64,000 nucleotides of DNA. Origin: Kitasatospora sp. NBC_00315. GTDB taxonomy: Bacteria > Actinomycetota > Actinomycetes > Streptomycetales > Streptomycetaceae. The notes below the pieces were generated by a model. That model was not told the origin of the DNA and searched no databases. It saw only the letters and a list, made by a program, of their open reading frames with translations. Position 1 is the first letter of the stretch. Each line of letters starts with the position of its first letter. This document shows positions 50,795-58,879 of this stretch, piece by piece. The stretch spans positions 6,076,001 through 6,140,000 of the forward strand of contig NZ_CP108025.1 of NCBI RefSeq assembly GCF_041435095.1, written 5' to 3'. Made by a program: the position numbers and the translations under genes.

Positions 50795-53230
50795 CTACTC
50801 GCCCCGGTCGGGACGCACCCGCGCCCAGGCCCGGCGCACCGGCCCGGTGACCACCCCGGCGGCCCGTGCCACCCGGCCCCGGGCCGCCGCCCGGAGGTTC
50901 TCGGCCCGGTCGGCCGTACGCCACCAGAGCCGCGCCGAGGACGGCGGCAGCAGCAGGGCGCGGGCGCGCCCCGAGCGCCGGGCGGAGGCCCGCAGGCCGT
51001 CCCGGGCGGCCCGCACGTCCGGCGCCAGCGGGCCACCCGTCCGGGTACCGCCGGCCTCGGCGTACAGCACCCGCTCGGTGGCGAGGGCGACCCGCCCGGC
51101 GGCCGCGGTGGCGCTCTCGTCGAGCTCGCCCGCCTCGGCGATCCGCCGCGCGGCGGATCGCGGGGTCCGGGAGTCGTCCGGCGGGATGCCGAGATCCCAG
51201 GCGGAGTCGACCAGCTCGTCCCAGGCGGCGAGCACCTCGGCGTCCGTCGGCCCGGTGGGCCCGGCGCCGCCGGGCCCGCGCCGCCCGCCCGCGCCGAGGC
51301 GCCGGCGTCGCTGGGCGCCGCGCCAGAGCATCGGGGTGGCGAGCAGCGCCAGCAGGACGGCCGCACCGGCCGCGGTGCCGAGCACCTGCCAGGACAGCAG
51401 CCAGGACCGGTCCCCCGGCGCCGTGGCGGCGTTCTTCTTCGGGCTGCCGGGGCAGTCGGCGCTCGGCCGCCCGCCGGTGCAGCCGGTGCCGGCCGTCGCG
51501 GACGGCGCCGCCGTGCCGCTCGGCGCGGCGGTGGTCGGCTGCTGGGTCGGCGTGGTGCTGGGAGCGGCCACCGGCTCGGAGTACTCCGGCGTGCTGCCCC
51601 GGCTCGGGGTGGGTTCGAAGCGCAGCCAGCCGGCGCCCTGGAAGTAGAGCTCGGGCCAGGTGTGGTACTCGCGGTCCGTCACCGAGTAGCTGTTGGGCCC
51701 GGTCGGGTTGCCCGGGGTGAAGCCGACGGCCAACCGCGCGGGGATGCCGAGTGACCGGGCCATCGCCGCCATCGTGGAGGCGAAGTGGACGCAGAAGCCC
51801 TGCTTGTTCTGCAGGAAGGTGACGATGGCGTCGTTGCCCGTCCCCTCCGCCACCTCGGCGTCGTAGTGGAAGCCGCCGGTGGACGAGAACCAGGTCTGCA
51901 GGGCCACCGCCTTGTCGTACGCCGTCCGCTTGCCCCTGGTGACGTCCGCGGCGGTGGCCGCGACGACCGTCGGAAGGTTGCCGGGCAGGCTCAGGTAGCG
52001 GCTGCCGATCGCATCCGGGGCGGGGGCGGCCGCTCGCAGCTGATCCGCGGTGGGCCGCACGTCCAGGCTGCTGACCTGGTACGACAGCCCCTGGGTGGTC
52101 TGCTTGCCGTTCCCGACCAGGGTGCGGGTGGAGCGTTCCAGGCTCCACTTGCCGGGGGGCGTCGCCCTGGTCGCCGGGTAGGGCATCGGCAGCCAGACCG
52201 AGTCCGTCCCGCTGCCGACGGTGAACGCGGTGGTGACCGCCGAGGTGTCGATCGCGCCGGTGAGCCCGTCGGGCGCGGGCAGCGTGCCGGGGTTGTCGAC
52301 GACGTCCTTGGCGCCGAGCTTCCACGCGGTGCCGTCGAACTCGTCGAGGGCGGCCGTCCGCAGGTAGGTGCTGCCGGCCGAGTCGCCCGACATGGTGTAC
52401 GTCAGCAGTTCCCTGCCGGTGGGGCGGCTCAGCGAGGCGGAGAGGGTGACCAGCGGGTCCAGCGTGGTGACCCCGCCGCTGCCGCCCAGGCCGGGCCCGC
52501 TGCCCGCCCGGCCGTCGATCAGGCCGTGGTCCAGGCTGCCGAGCGCCATCGGCAGAGCCAGCGCGGCGGCCAGTGCCAGCAGGCCGATCCGGTGGCCGCC
52601 GAGCGAGAGAGCGCCGCCGCCGCCGCCCTGGCCGCCGTGGAAGACCCGGCCCCAGCGGGAGAGCCGGTCCTGCCCCTCGGCGAACAGCAGCAGCAGGTAT
52701 CCGAGGGCCGCGAGCAGGAACCAGAGCCAGGCCCTGCCGCCGTCGGCGCCGATGCCGGTGCCGACGGAGTAGAGGGCGAGCAGCGGGAGCCCGGCCAGCG
52801 CGGCCCGGCGGAAGGTGACCGCGACGGCGTCCACCAGGACGGCGATCAGGGTCACCGAGCCGACCAGGATCAGCCGCAGGCCGGCCGAGGAGGGCGCGGG
52901 GATGGCGTAGACCTGGATGTCCTCGACGCCGCTGTTCAGCAGGGTGCCGAGGGCGTCCAGCGCCTTCGGGCCGGGCAGCAGGCCGAGGGTCATCGCCGAC
53001 CCGGCGAAGGTGAGCATCAGCGTGTACAGCAGCACCAGCAGCTGGCCGGCGGGGACCAGCCAGCGCGGCAGGGGCAGCCGGCGCAGGCCCGCGCCGGTCG
53101 CCGCGATCAGCGCGATCAGCGCGAACGCGTGGAGCAGCCAGGCGTTGGAGACCAGCAGCGGGGTCAGGCACAGGGTCGCGAGCGCGCAGGCCAGCGCCGA
53201 GTAGACGGTCAGTTTGGCCCGGGTGGTCAC
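50795..53230 (-). CDS. TgpA-like membrane transglutaminase-domain protein (DUF3488)
   Basis: 811 aa. The N-terminal third has about seven membrane helices. The external transglutaminase-like domain has NKQGFCVHFASTMAAMARSLGIPARLAVGFTPG with Cys480, EYHTWPELYFQGAGWLRFEPTPS with His523, and the acidic third residue. A Thr/Pro-rich linker, a further membrane helix (near 600) and a cytoplasmic DUF4129-like tail follow. The GTG at 53230 overlaps the DUF58 stop (GTGA). The open frame running up to 54448 is spurious. This is the last gene of MoxR-DUF58-TgpA, a common operon whose substrate is unknown; wall/peptide remodelling is inferred. Confidence 0.93.
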   Translation of the reverse strand: MTTRAKLTVYSALACALATLCLTPLLVSNAWLLHAFALIALIAATGAGLRRLPLPRWLVPAGQLLVLLYTLMLTFAGSAMTLGLLPGPKALDALGTLLNSGVEDIQVYAIPAPSSAGLRLILVGSVTLIAVLVDAVAVTFRRAALAGLPLLALYSVGTGIGADGGRAWLWFLLAALGYLLLLFAEGQDRLSRWGRVFHGGQGGGGGALSLGGHRIGLLALAAALALPMALGSLDHGLIDGRAGSGPGLGGSGGVTTLDPLVTLSASLSRPTGRELLTYTMSGDSAGSTYLRTAALDEFDGTAWKLGAKDVVDNPGTLPAPDGLTGAIDTSAVTTAFTVGSGTDSVWLPMPYPATRATPPGKWSLERSTRTLVGNGKQTTQGLSYQVSSLDVRPTADQLRAAAPAPDAIGSRYLSLPGNLPTVVAATAADVTRGKRTAYDKAVALQTWFSSTGGFHYDAEVAEGTGNDAIVTFLQNKQGFCVHFASTMAAMARSLGIPARLAVGFTPGNPTGPNSYSVTDREYHTWPELYFQGAGWLRFEPTPSRGSTPEYSEPVAAPSTTPTQQPTTAAPSGTAAPSATAGTGCTGGRPSADCPGSPKKNAATAPGDRSWLLSWQVLGTAAGAAVLLALLATPMLWRGAQRRRRLGAGGRRGPGGAGPTGPTDAEVLAAWDELVDSAWDLGIPPDDSRTPRSAARRIAEAGELDESATAAAGRVALATERVLYAEAGGTRTGGPLAPDVRAARDGLRASARRSGRARALLLPPSSARLWWRTADRAENLRAAARGRVARAAGVVTGPVRRAWARVRPDRGE

Positions 53231-54546
53231 GCGTCGGCCTCTTCTCGGTGGGCGGCGGCGGAGTCGGCGCGGTCGGCGGCCCGCCACAGGTCGGGCACGG
53301 AGTCGCCGGCCCGCGCGGGCAGCACGGTCCAGCCGGCCTCGCGCAACTGGCGGACCCGGGCGCGCAGCTCGGCGCCGCCGGTCTCCGGGGCGAGCAGCCG
53401 CAGGCCGGCCCAGGTGTCGGTGTCGATGAGGAAGGCCACGGCGGTCCCGGTGCGGCGGCGCAGCCGGGCGAGGCGGGCGGTCTGCTGCTCGTCCAGCGTG
53501 CCGAGCACGGCGACCAGCAGGCCCTCGCCGCCCAGCCGCACGGCCTCCTCGCCCCGGGAGAGCGAGGTGCCCTCGGAGAGGTCGACCAGGGCGAGCGCGT
53601 CGAGCAGCATGCCGGAGGCCTCGGAGACGGTGTTGGCGCCGCCGTCCGGGCCGGGGACCGACAGGCCGGTGTCGGTGAGCAGCCGGACCTGGTAGCCGCG
53701 CTCCATCAGGTGCACGCCGACCGAGGCGGCGCAGCTGACCGCCCATTCGAAGGAGGAGGCCGGGCCGGTTCCCCGGTGGCCGCTCTCCCGGGTGTCCAGC
53801 AGGACGCTCGCCCGGGCCCGCTGGGGCTGCTCCTCGCGGCGGACCATCAGCTCGCCGTAGCGGGCGGTGGACTTCCAGTGCACCCGGCGCAGGTCGTCGC
53901 CGTGCCGGTACTCGCGCAGGATGACGTCGTCGTCGCCGGCCAGGGCGACCGACCGGGCCTGGCTCTCGCCCTGGCCCGACCACGCGCCGCGCAGCCGGAC
54001 CTCCGGCAGCGGCTGCACCCGGGGGACGACGGTCAGCAGGTCGGAGGCGGCGAAGGCCCGGTTGAGCTCGCACATGCCGAACGGGTCGGACAGGCGCAGT
54101 TGCAGCGGGCCGAGCGGGTACTGCCCGCGCAGGTCCGAGCGGACCCGGTAGGAGACCTCGCGGTGGCCGTGCGGCTCTATCCGGTCCAGCACGAAGCGCG
54201 GCCGCGGACCGAGCACGTACGGGACCTTGTCCTCCAGTTGGAGCAGGCCGGTGGGCACCCGGGAGACGTTGTCGACCCGCAGGTGCACCCGGGCCTCCTG
54301 GCCGGCCGTCGCCCGGTGCGGGCTGAGCCGGCGGCCGCTGGCGACCCGGTAGCGGGTGCGCAGCAGCAGCAGCGCGGCGACCAGTGGCAGCGCGGTGAGC
54401 AGGACGCCGACCCGGAGCAGGGCGTCCTGGCCGAGAACGTACGCGCACAGGACGGCCGTGACCCCGGCGGCGAGGAAGGAGCGGCCCCGGGTGGTCAGGC
54501 CCGCCAGGCCGGCGCGCAGGCCCGACGGTGTGTCGGACGAGGCCAC
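53227..54546 (-). CDS. DUF58 (VWA-like) membrane protein
   Basis: 439 aa. Two N-terminal membrane helices (RSFLAAGVTAVLCAYVLG; LLRVGVLLTALPLVAALLLL). DUF58 region DDVILREYRHGDDLRRVHWKSTARYGELMVRREEQPQRARASVLLDTRESG, with the conserved YRxGDxxRxIHWK-type motif and a VWA-like metal site start (LLDTRES). It usually partners a MoxR AAA+ ATPase. GTG 54546 begins one base after the moxR stop. It is the middle gene of the operon. Confidence 0.94.
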   Translation of the reverse strand: MASSDTPSGLRAGLAGLTTRGRSFLAAGVTAVLCAYVLGQDALLRVGVLLTALPLVAALLLLRTRYRVASGRRLSPHRATAGQEARVHLRVDNVSRVPTGLLQLEDKVPYVLGPRPRFVLDRIEPHGHREVSYRVRSDLRGQYPLGPLQLRLSDPFGMCELNRAFAASDLLTVVPRVQPLPEVRLRGAWSGQGESQARSVALAGDDDVILREYRHGDDLRRVHWKSTARYGELMVRREEQPQRARASVLLDTRESGHRGTGPASSFEWAVSCAASVGVHLMERGYQVRLLTDTGLSVPGPDGGANTVSEASGMLLDALALVDLSEGTSLSRGEEAVRLGGEGLLVAVLGTLDEQQTARLARLRRRTGTAVAFLIDTDTWAGLRLLAPETGGAELRARVRQLREAGWTVLPARAGDSVPDLWRAADRADSAAAHREEADA

Positions 54547-54547
54547 C

Positions 54548-55588
54548 TCAGCCCCTCCGGACGGCCGGGCCCTGCGGGCGCGGCAGCGGCAGCCGGGCGA
54601 CCAGGTCGAGCACGATCTGCTCGGAGGTGCGGCGGCTGAGCTGGGTCTCGGCGGTCGGCATCAGGCGGTGGGCCAGCACCGGGACGGCGAGGGCCTGGAT
54701 GTCGTCGGGGGTCACGTAGTCGCGGCCGTCCAGGGCGGCGGCGGCGCGGGCGGCCCGGACCAGGTGCAGGGTGGCCCGGGGGGAGGCGCCCAGGCGCAGC
54801 TCGGGGCTGGTGCGGGTGGCGCCGACCAGGTCGACGGCGTAGCGCCGGACCGGATCGGCGACGTGCACCGTGCGCACCAGCTCGATCAGCTTGAGGATGT
54901 CGTGCGCGTGCGCGACCGGTGCGAGGTCGTCCAGCGGGTTGGCGCCGCCGTGCACGTCCAGCATGGCGAGCTCGGCGTCCGGGCTCGGGTAGCCGATGGA
55001 GATCCGGGCCATGAAGCGGTCGCGCTGGGCCTCCGGGAGCGGGTAGGTGCCCTCCATCTCGACCGGGTTCTGGGTCGCCACCACCATGAACGGGGACGGC
55101 AGTTCGTAGCTGGTGCCGTCGATGGTGACCTGGCGCTCCTCCATCGACTCCAGCAGCGCGGACTGGGTCTTGGGCGAGGCCCGGTTGATCTCGTCGCCGA
55201 CCACGATCTGCGCGAAGATCGCGCCGGGCCGGAACTCGAAGTCACGCTGGTGCTGGTCGAAGATGTTGGTGCCGGTCACGTCCGAGGGCAGCAGGTCGGG
55301 CGTGAACTGGATGCGGCGCACCGTGCAGTCCAGCGACTTGGCGAGTGCCTTGGCGAGCATCGTCTTGCCGACGCCCGGCACGTCCTCCAGCAGCAGGTGG
55401 CCCTCGGCGAGCAGGACCGTCAGCGCGATCCGGACGGCCTCCGGCTTACCCTCGATGACGCTCTCCACGGAGGCGCGCACCCGGTCCACGACGGCGCCGA
55501 GCTCCTGCAGGCCGCCCCGCTGGTAAGCCTCGGGCTGCCGGTCGCCGCCGCGACTGTTCTGACCGGCCTGATCGTATGTGCTCGTCAC
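54548..55588 (-). CDS. MoxR-family AAA+ ATPase
   Basis: 346 aa. Walker A EDVPGVGKTMLAKALAKS, Walker B IVVGDEINRASPKTQSALLESMEERQ, sensor 1 FMVVATQNPVEMEGTYPLPEAQRDRFM (MoxR signature), and a C-terminal lid with sensor 2 SPRATLHLVRAARAAA. It acts as a chaperone-like ATPase that assembles or activates the DUF58 partner. GTG 55588 has GGGAG 7 nt upstream; longer starts are unsupported. It is the first gene of the operon. Confidence 0.95.
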   Translation of the reverse strand: MTSTYDQAGQNSRGGDRQPEAYQRGGLQELGAVVDRVRASVESVIEGKPEAVRIALTVLLAEGHLLLEDVPGVGKTMLAKALAKSLDCTVRRIQFTPDLLPSDVTGTNIFDQHQRDFEFRPGAIFAQIVVGDEINRASPKTQSALLESMEERQVTIDGTSYELPSPFMVVATQNPVEMEGTYPLPEAQRDRFMARISIGYPSPDAELAMLDVHGGANPLDDLAPVAHAHDILKLIELVRTVHVADPVRRYAVDLVGATRTSPELRLGASPRATLHLVRAARAAAALDGRDYVTPDDIQALAVPVLAHRLMPTAETQLSRRTSEQIVLDLVARLPLPRPQGPAVRRG

Positions 55589-56035
55589 CCGTACGCTCCC
55601 TGGCATTGCGCCGGTCCTCACCCCGAGGACGGCCCCCACCCCGTGACTGACGCGGCGCGCCCGGACGCGGTTCCGACTGGGGCCGGTGCCGGGCGGAGCC
55701 TGCGGCCAGGCCGCCCCAGGTGGTGCGGGGCAGGCCTGCCGTCGCATTCTTCCCTGTCGGGTGGCCAGAAGTCACTCTCCGCCCTTGACCGGGGCTTTGC
55801 CGGTGGTGCGGGGTGGGCGACAAGAGAGCAGTGTCCCGGTTCGTCCCCGGTGCGCCGCCGGTGGGAGCGGGTACGGCGGTGTCCGAACCGTCCCCGGCAA
55901 GGGCCCCGGGCTTTGCCGGGCGCGCCGGAAGGTGGGCGCCGGAAGGTGGGCGCCGGGAGGTGGGCGGCGGCCCGGCGGCGGGCGTGGAAAAAGGGCCCGG
56001 ACGGCGCTGGCCGGGCCCTGGAGGACGAGGTGTGC
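55589..56035. other. 447-base gap between moxR and carbonic anhydrase
   Basis: No gene seen. It must hold the moxR promoter, which I cannot define. Three near copies of a 14-bp unit (gccggaaggtgggc) occur at 55925-55970, next to the carbonic anhydrase terminator. Confidence 0.5.
55988..56019 (-). terminator. intrinsic terminator of the carbonic anhydrase gene
   Basis: Read on the minus strand, AGGGCCCGG and CCGGGCCCT form a 9-bp stem with a 10-nt loop, followed by a T tract (complement of aaaaa at 55988-55992). It lies 17 nt after the stop. Confidence 0.85.
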
Positions 56036-56620
56036 TCAGTGGATCTCGCGGAGCAGTCCGGTGTGCACGTCGAAGACGAAGCCGCGCACGTCGTCGGTGT
56101 GCAGCAGGAACGGTGAGGTGCGCACCCGCTGCATCGACTGGCGGACGTCGCCGTCCAGATCGGCGAACGCCTCGACGGCCCACTGCGGGCGCTGTCCGAC
56201 CTCCACCTCCAGCTCGTGGCGGAAGTCCTCGGTGAGGCCGAGCAGACCGCAGCCGGTGTGGTGGATCAGCGCGATCGAGCGCGAGCCCATCCCGCGCTGG
56301 CTGATGGTGAGCGAGCGGATGGTGTCGTCGGTGACGACGCCGCCGGCGTTGCGGATCACGTGGGCGTCGCCGAGTTGCAGGCCGAGCGCGGCGAACAGGT
56401 CGAGTCGCGCGTCCATGCAGGCCACCACGGCGACCTTCTGGACGGGGCGGGCATCCATGCCGCCGTCGCGGAAGTCGACGGCGTAGGCGCGGTTGGCGCT
56501 GACGAAGCGGTCGATGATGCCGGGCCGGACCTGGGCCGCGGCCACGTCCTCGGAGGCGGCGGTGGAGGACGCGGGGGCGGCAGCGGCGGTCGGCGCGGGC
56601 CGGTCGGGGGTCACTGTCAT
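56036..56620 (-). CDS. beta-class carbonic anhydrase
   Basis: 194 aa. Hydrates CO2 to bicarbonate. Zinc ligands and dyad are seen: VVACMDARLDLFAALGL (Cys, and the Asp-Arg pair), AHVIRNAGG and ALIHHTGCGLLGL (His and Cys). A 35-residue Ala/Pro-rich start precedes the domain. ATG 56620 has TAACGT 7 nt upstream, so the mRNA is probably leaderless. The longer frame to 56923 is unsupported. It stands alone between the MoxR operon and the dcw cluster. Confidence 0.94.
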   Translation of the reverse strand: MTVTPDRPAPTAAAAPASSTAASEDVAAAQVRPGIIDRFVSANRAYAVDFRDGGMDARPVQKVAVVACMDARLDLFAALGLQLGDAHVIRNAGGVVTDDTIRSLTISQRGMGSRSIALIHHTGCGLLGLTEDFRHELEVEVGQRPQWAVEAFADLDGDVRQSMQRVRTSPFLLHTDDVRGFVFDVHTGLLREIH

Positions 56621-56627
56621 AGCTCCG

Positions 56628-56633
56628 ACGTTA
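56628..56633 (-). promoter_or_regulatory. -10 box (TAACGT) giving leaderless carbonic anhydrase mRNA
   Basis: On the minus strand TAACGT, 7 nt, ATG at 56620. Confidence 0.55.
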
Positions 56634-56877
56634 GTGCGATTCCGGCCGCCGTGGTGAGGGGACGGGCCCGCTGAGCGGCAGCTGTGATCGATGGCATACC
56701 GCCGGGGCGGGGCGTCGATGGTGGAGTGTCCCGCTATGCCCGGTCTTGTCCGGCGCGTACTCACACCGGCGCGCGTCGCGCCGTGAGCTCGCGCGGGCCC
56801 CCCGAGTGCGCGGCCCGCACCGGTGGCGGCCTGCGGGAATCCGTACCGCCGCTCGGGTGGCGCGCCGCAGCGGGCCA

Positions 56878-56905
56878 TTGACGGGCAAGGTGTCCGCGAT
56901 AGAGT
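56878..56905 (+). promoter_or_regulatory. promoter of the rsmH-ftsL-ftsI-mur operon
   Basis: TTGACG at 56878-56883 and TAGAGT at 56900-56905 have a 16-bp spacer. Transcription would begin near 56912, about 300 nt before the rsmH start. The gap 56634-57210 contains no mraZ gene. Confidence 0.6.
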
Positions 56906-57210
56906 TGCGGCGCAGTGCAGCACAGCCGCCGATCACCGTCAACCGGGTCTTTCCGGACGGTCCCGGCGCAGGCGTACGCAGTCCGCGGCCTCCTCCCGCT
57001 CAGTGCCACCTGGCGCACCTTCCCCGGTGCCGGGCGGTCACGGTCTTCCCCAGCGAGCGGGCGGGGACCACGGACGGCGTGCGGGCCCCATGCGGTGGGC
57101 CGGGCGCGGAGTGGGCCAAAATGGTCCCAGCCTCCCCGCGCCCCGGGCCCCTCCTCCCGGCGGCGGCCAGGGAGGGAGGCTTCGCACCGAGGAAGGGCGC
57201 CACAGCGCAC

Positions 57211-58185
57211 ATGAGCACCAACGATCCGGCACCCAAGCACGTCCCGGTCATGCTCCAGCGGTGCATGGACGCGCTGGCCCCGGCGATCTCCGGTCCCGGC
57301 GCGGTGGTGGTGGACGCCACCCTCGGTCTCGGCGGGCACAGCGAGGCACTGCTCACCCAGTTCCCGGACGTCCGGCTGGTCGCCGTCGACCGCGACCCGG
57401 CCGCGCTGAAGCTCTCCGCCGAGCGCCTCGCCCCGTTCGGCGAGCGCGCCACCCTGGTGCACGCGGTCTACGACGAGATCCCCGAGGTGCTGGAGCGCCT
57501 GGACATCCCGCGGGTCCAGGGCATCCTGTTCGACCTCGGCGTCTCCTCGATGCAACTGGACGAGGCGGAGCGCGGCTTCGCCTATTCCCAGGACGCCCCG
57601 CTCGACATGCGGATGGACCAGACCCGCGGCCTGAGCGCCGCCGAGGTGCTCAACACCTACGGCCACGGACAGCTCGCCCGGATCCTCAAGGTCTACGGCG
57701 AGGAGCGGTTCGCGGGGAAGATCGCCTCGGTGATCCTGCGTGAGCGCGAGAAGGAACCGTTCACCAACAGCGCGCGTCTGGTGGAACTGGTGAGGAACGC
57801 CATCCCGGCCGCCACCCGGCGTACCGGCGGCAACCCCGCCAAGCGGACCTTCCAGGCGCTGCGGATCGAGGTCAACGGCGAGCTGGAGGTCCTCGACCGG
57901 GCCGTCCCGGGAGCGCTCGACGTGCTCGCGACGGGCGGACGGATCGTGGTGATGTCGTACCAGTCGCTGGAGGACCGCCTGGTCAAGCAGTACTTCGCGG
58001 CCGGCGCCACCAACACCGCGCCGCCCGGGCTGCCGGTGATCCCCGAGGAGCACCAGCCCTGGCTCAAGCTCATCACCCGCGGTGCCGAGCAGGCCACCGA
58101 GGAGGAGATCGAGGAGAACCGGCGTGCCGCGCCCGTCCGACTGCGGGTGGCGGAGAGGATCAGGGACCGGGGCAACCGCCGCTGA
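57211..58185 (+). CDS. rsmH: 16S rRNA (cytosine1402-N4)-methyltransferase
   Basis: 324 aa (MraW). Methylates C1402 in the ribosomal P site. Seen: HVPVMLQRCMDAL, SAM motif VVDATLGLGGHSEALL, VAVDRDPAALKLS, FDLGVSSMQLDEAERGFAYSQDAPLDMRMDQ, AKRTFQALRIEVNGEL and SYQSLEDRLVKQYF. ATG 57211 is chosen by family match; AGGAAGG upstream is rather distant (about 13 nt). It is the first gene of the dcw operon here. The usual preceding mraZ is missing. Confidence 0.96.
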   Translation: MSTNDPAPKHVPVMLQRCMDALAPAISGPGAVVVDATLGLGGHSEALLTQFPDVRLVAVDRDPAALKLSAERLAPFGERATLVHAVYDEIPEVLERLDIPRVQGILFDLGVSSMQLDEAERGFAYSQDAPLDMRMDQTRGLSAAEVLNTYGHGQLARILKVYGEERFAGKIASVILREREKEPFTNSARLVELVRNAIPAATRRTGGNPAKRTFQALRIEVNGELEVLDRAVPGALDVLATGGRIVVMSYQSLEDRLVKQYFAAGATNTAPPGLPVIPEEHQPWLKLITRGAEQATEEEIEENRRAAPVRLRVAERIRDRGNRR

Positions 58186-58249
58186 CCAGGTCGGGGGCGG
58201 TGGACCGGATCGACGGACGAGAGCGACAGACGCGGGCGAGGAGGGCGTG

Positions 58250-58879
58250 GTGCCAGTGGCCGGCGGGGAGGCCCGGGCGGGCGGCAGGCTGCTGCCCGGT
58301 CAGGGCGGCAGAGCGCGGATCACCGTGCGGCCGGGCCGGGCGTCCGCCCGGGGCCGGACGCCCTTCACCGTCCTGGTGGTGGTGCTGCTCGCGGGCGGCC
58401 TGCTCGGGCTGCTGGCCCTCAACACGGCGCTCAACGAGGGCTCCTTCGAGCTCTCCCGGCTGCAGAAGCAGACCACCGCGCTGACCGACCAGGAGCAGAC
58501 CCTCCAGCGCCAGATCGACCAGGGGTCGGCCCCGGACGCGCTGGAGCGCCGGGCCCGGGAGCTGGGCATGGTCCCGACCGGTGGGCTGGCGTTCCTCCAG
58601 GAGGACGGCACGGTGCTCGGCAAGCCGGGGACCGCCCAGGACAGCCCGCCGGTCAAGCCCTCCGGGGCGCAGCCGTGGGGCGGCGCCCAGCCGGGCGGCG
58701 GCGCCCCGGCGGCGCCCGCGCCGTCCCCGGCGGCCTCGCCGGCCGCTCCCGCGGCTTCGCCGGCCGCCGCCGCGCCGGCCTCCCCGGCCGGCTCCCCCGC
58801 TCCGCCCGGGGACACCACCGTCCAGATCAACCCGGCAGGCCCGGCCACGCCGGTTCCGAGCGGAGGCCCGGCCCGATGA
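58250..58879 (+). CDS. ftsL: cell division protein FtsL-like (septum formation initiator family)
   Basis: 209 aa bitopic protein: a basic cytoplasmic start, one membrane helix (PFTVLVVVLLAGGLLGLLALNTAL), a short external coiled coil (FELSRLQKQTTALTDQEQTLQRQIDQ), and a long Ala/Pro/Ser-rich external tail. It sits between rsmH and ftsI, the normal ftsL position, and should bridge DivIC and the septal synthase. GTG 58250 has GAGGAGG 5 nt upstream; GTG 58247 is also possible. Its stop overlaps the ftsI ATG (ATGA). Confidence 0.9.
   Translation: MPVAGGEARAGGRLLPGQGGRARITVRPGRASARGRTPFTVLVVVLLAGGLLGLLALNTALNEGSFELSRLQKQTTALTDQEQTLQRQIDQGSAPDALERRARELGMVPTGGLAFLQEDGTVLGKPGTAQDSPPVKPSGAQPWGGAQPGGGAPAAPAPSPAASPAAPAASPAAAAPASPAGSPAPPGDTTVQINPAGPATPVPSGGPAR

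Noticed and set aside
51605..51625. tRNA-like T-loop string (gggttcgaag)
   Set aside because: It is inside the transglutaminase coding sequence, with no acceptor stem or anticodon arm. No tRNA was found anywhere in the window.
50795..54448. A single 1217-residue open frame on the minus strand
   Set aside because: Its first 406 residues run out of frame across the DUF58 gene and are Arg/Pro-rich noise. The real transglutaminase protein starts at GTG 53230, overlapping the DUF58 stop.
56746..57210. Long N-terminal extension of RsmH or an mraZ-like gene before rsmH
   Set aside because: The upstream frame is Arg/Pro/Gly-rich without MraZ motifs. RsmH homology begins at ATG 57211.
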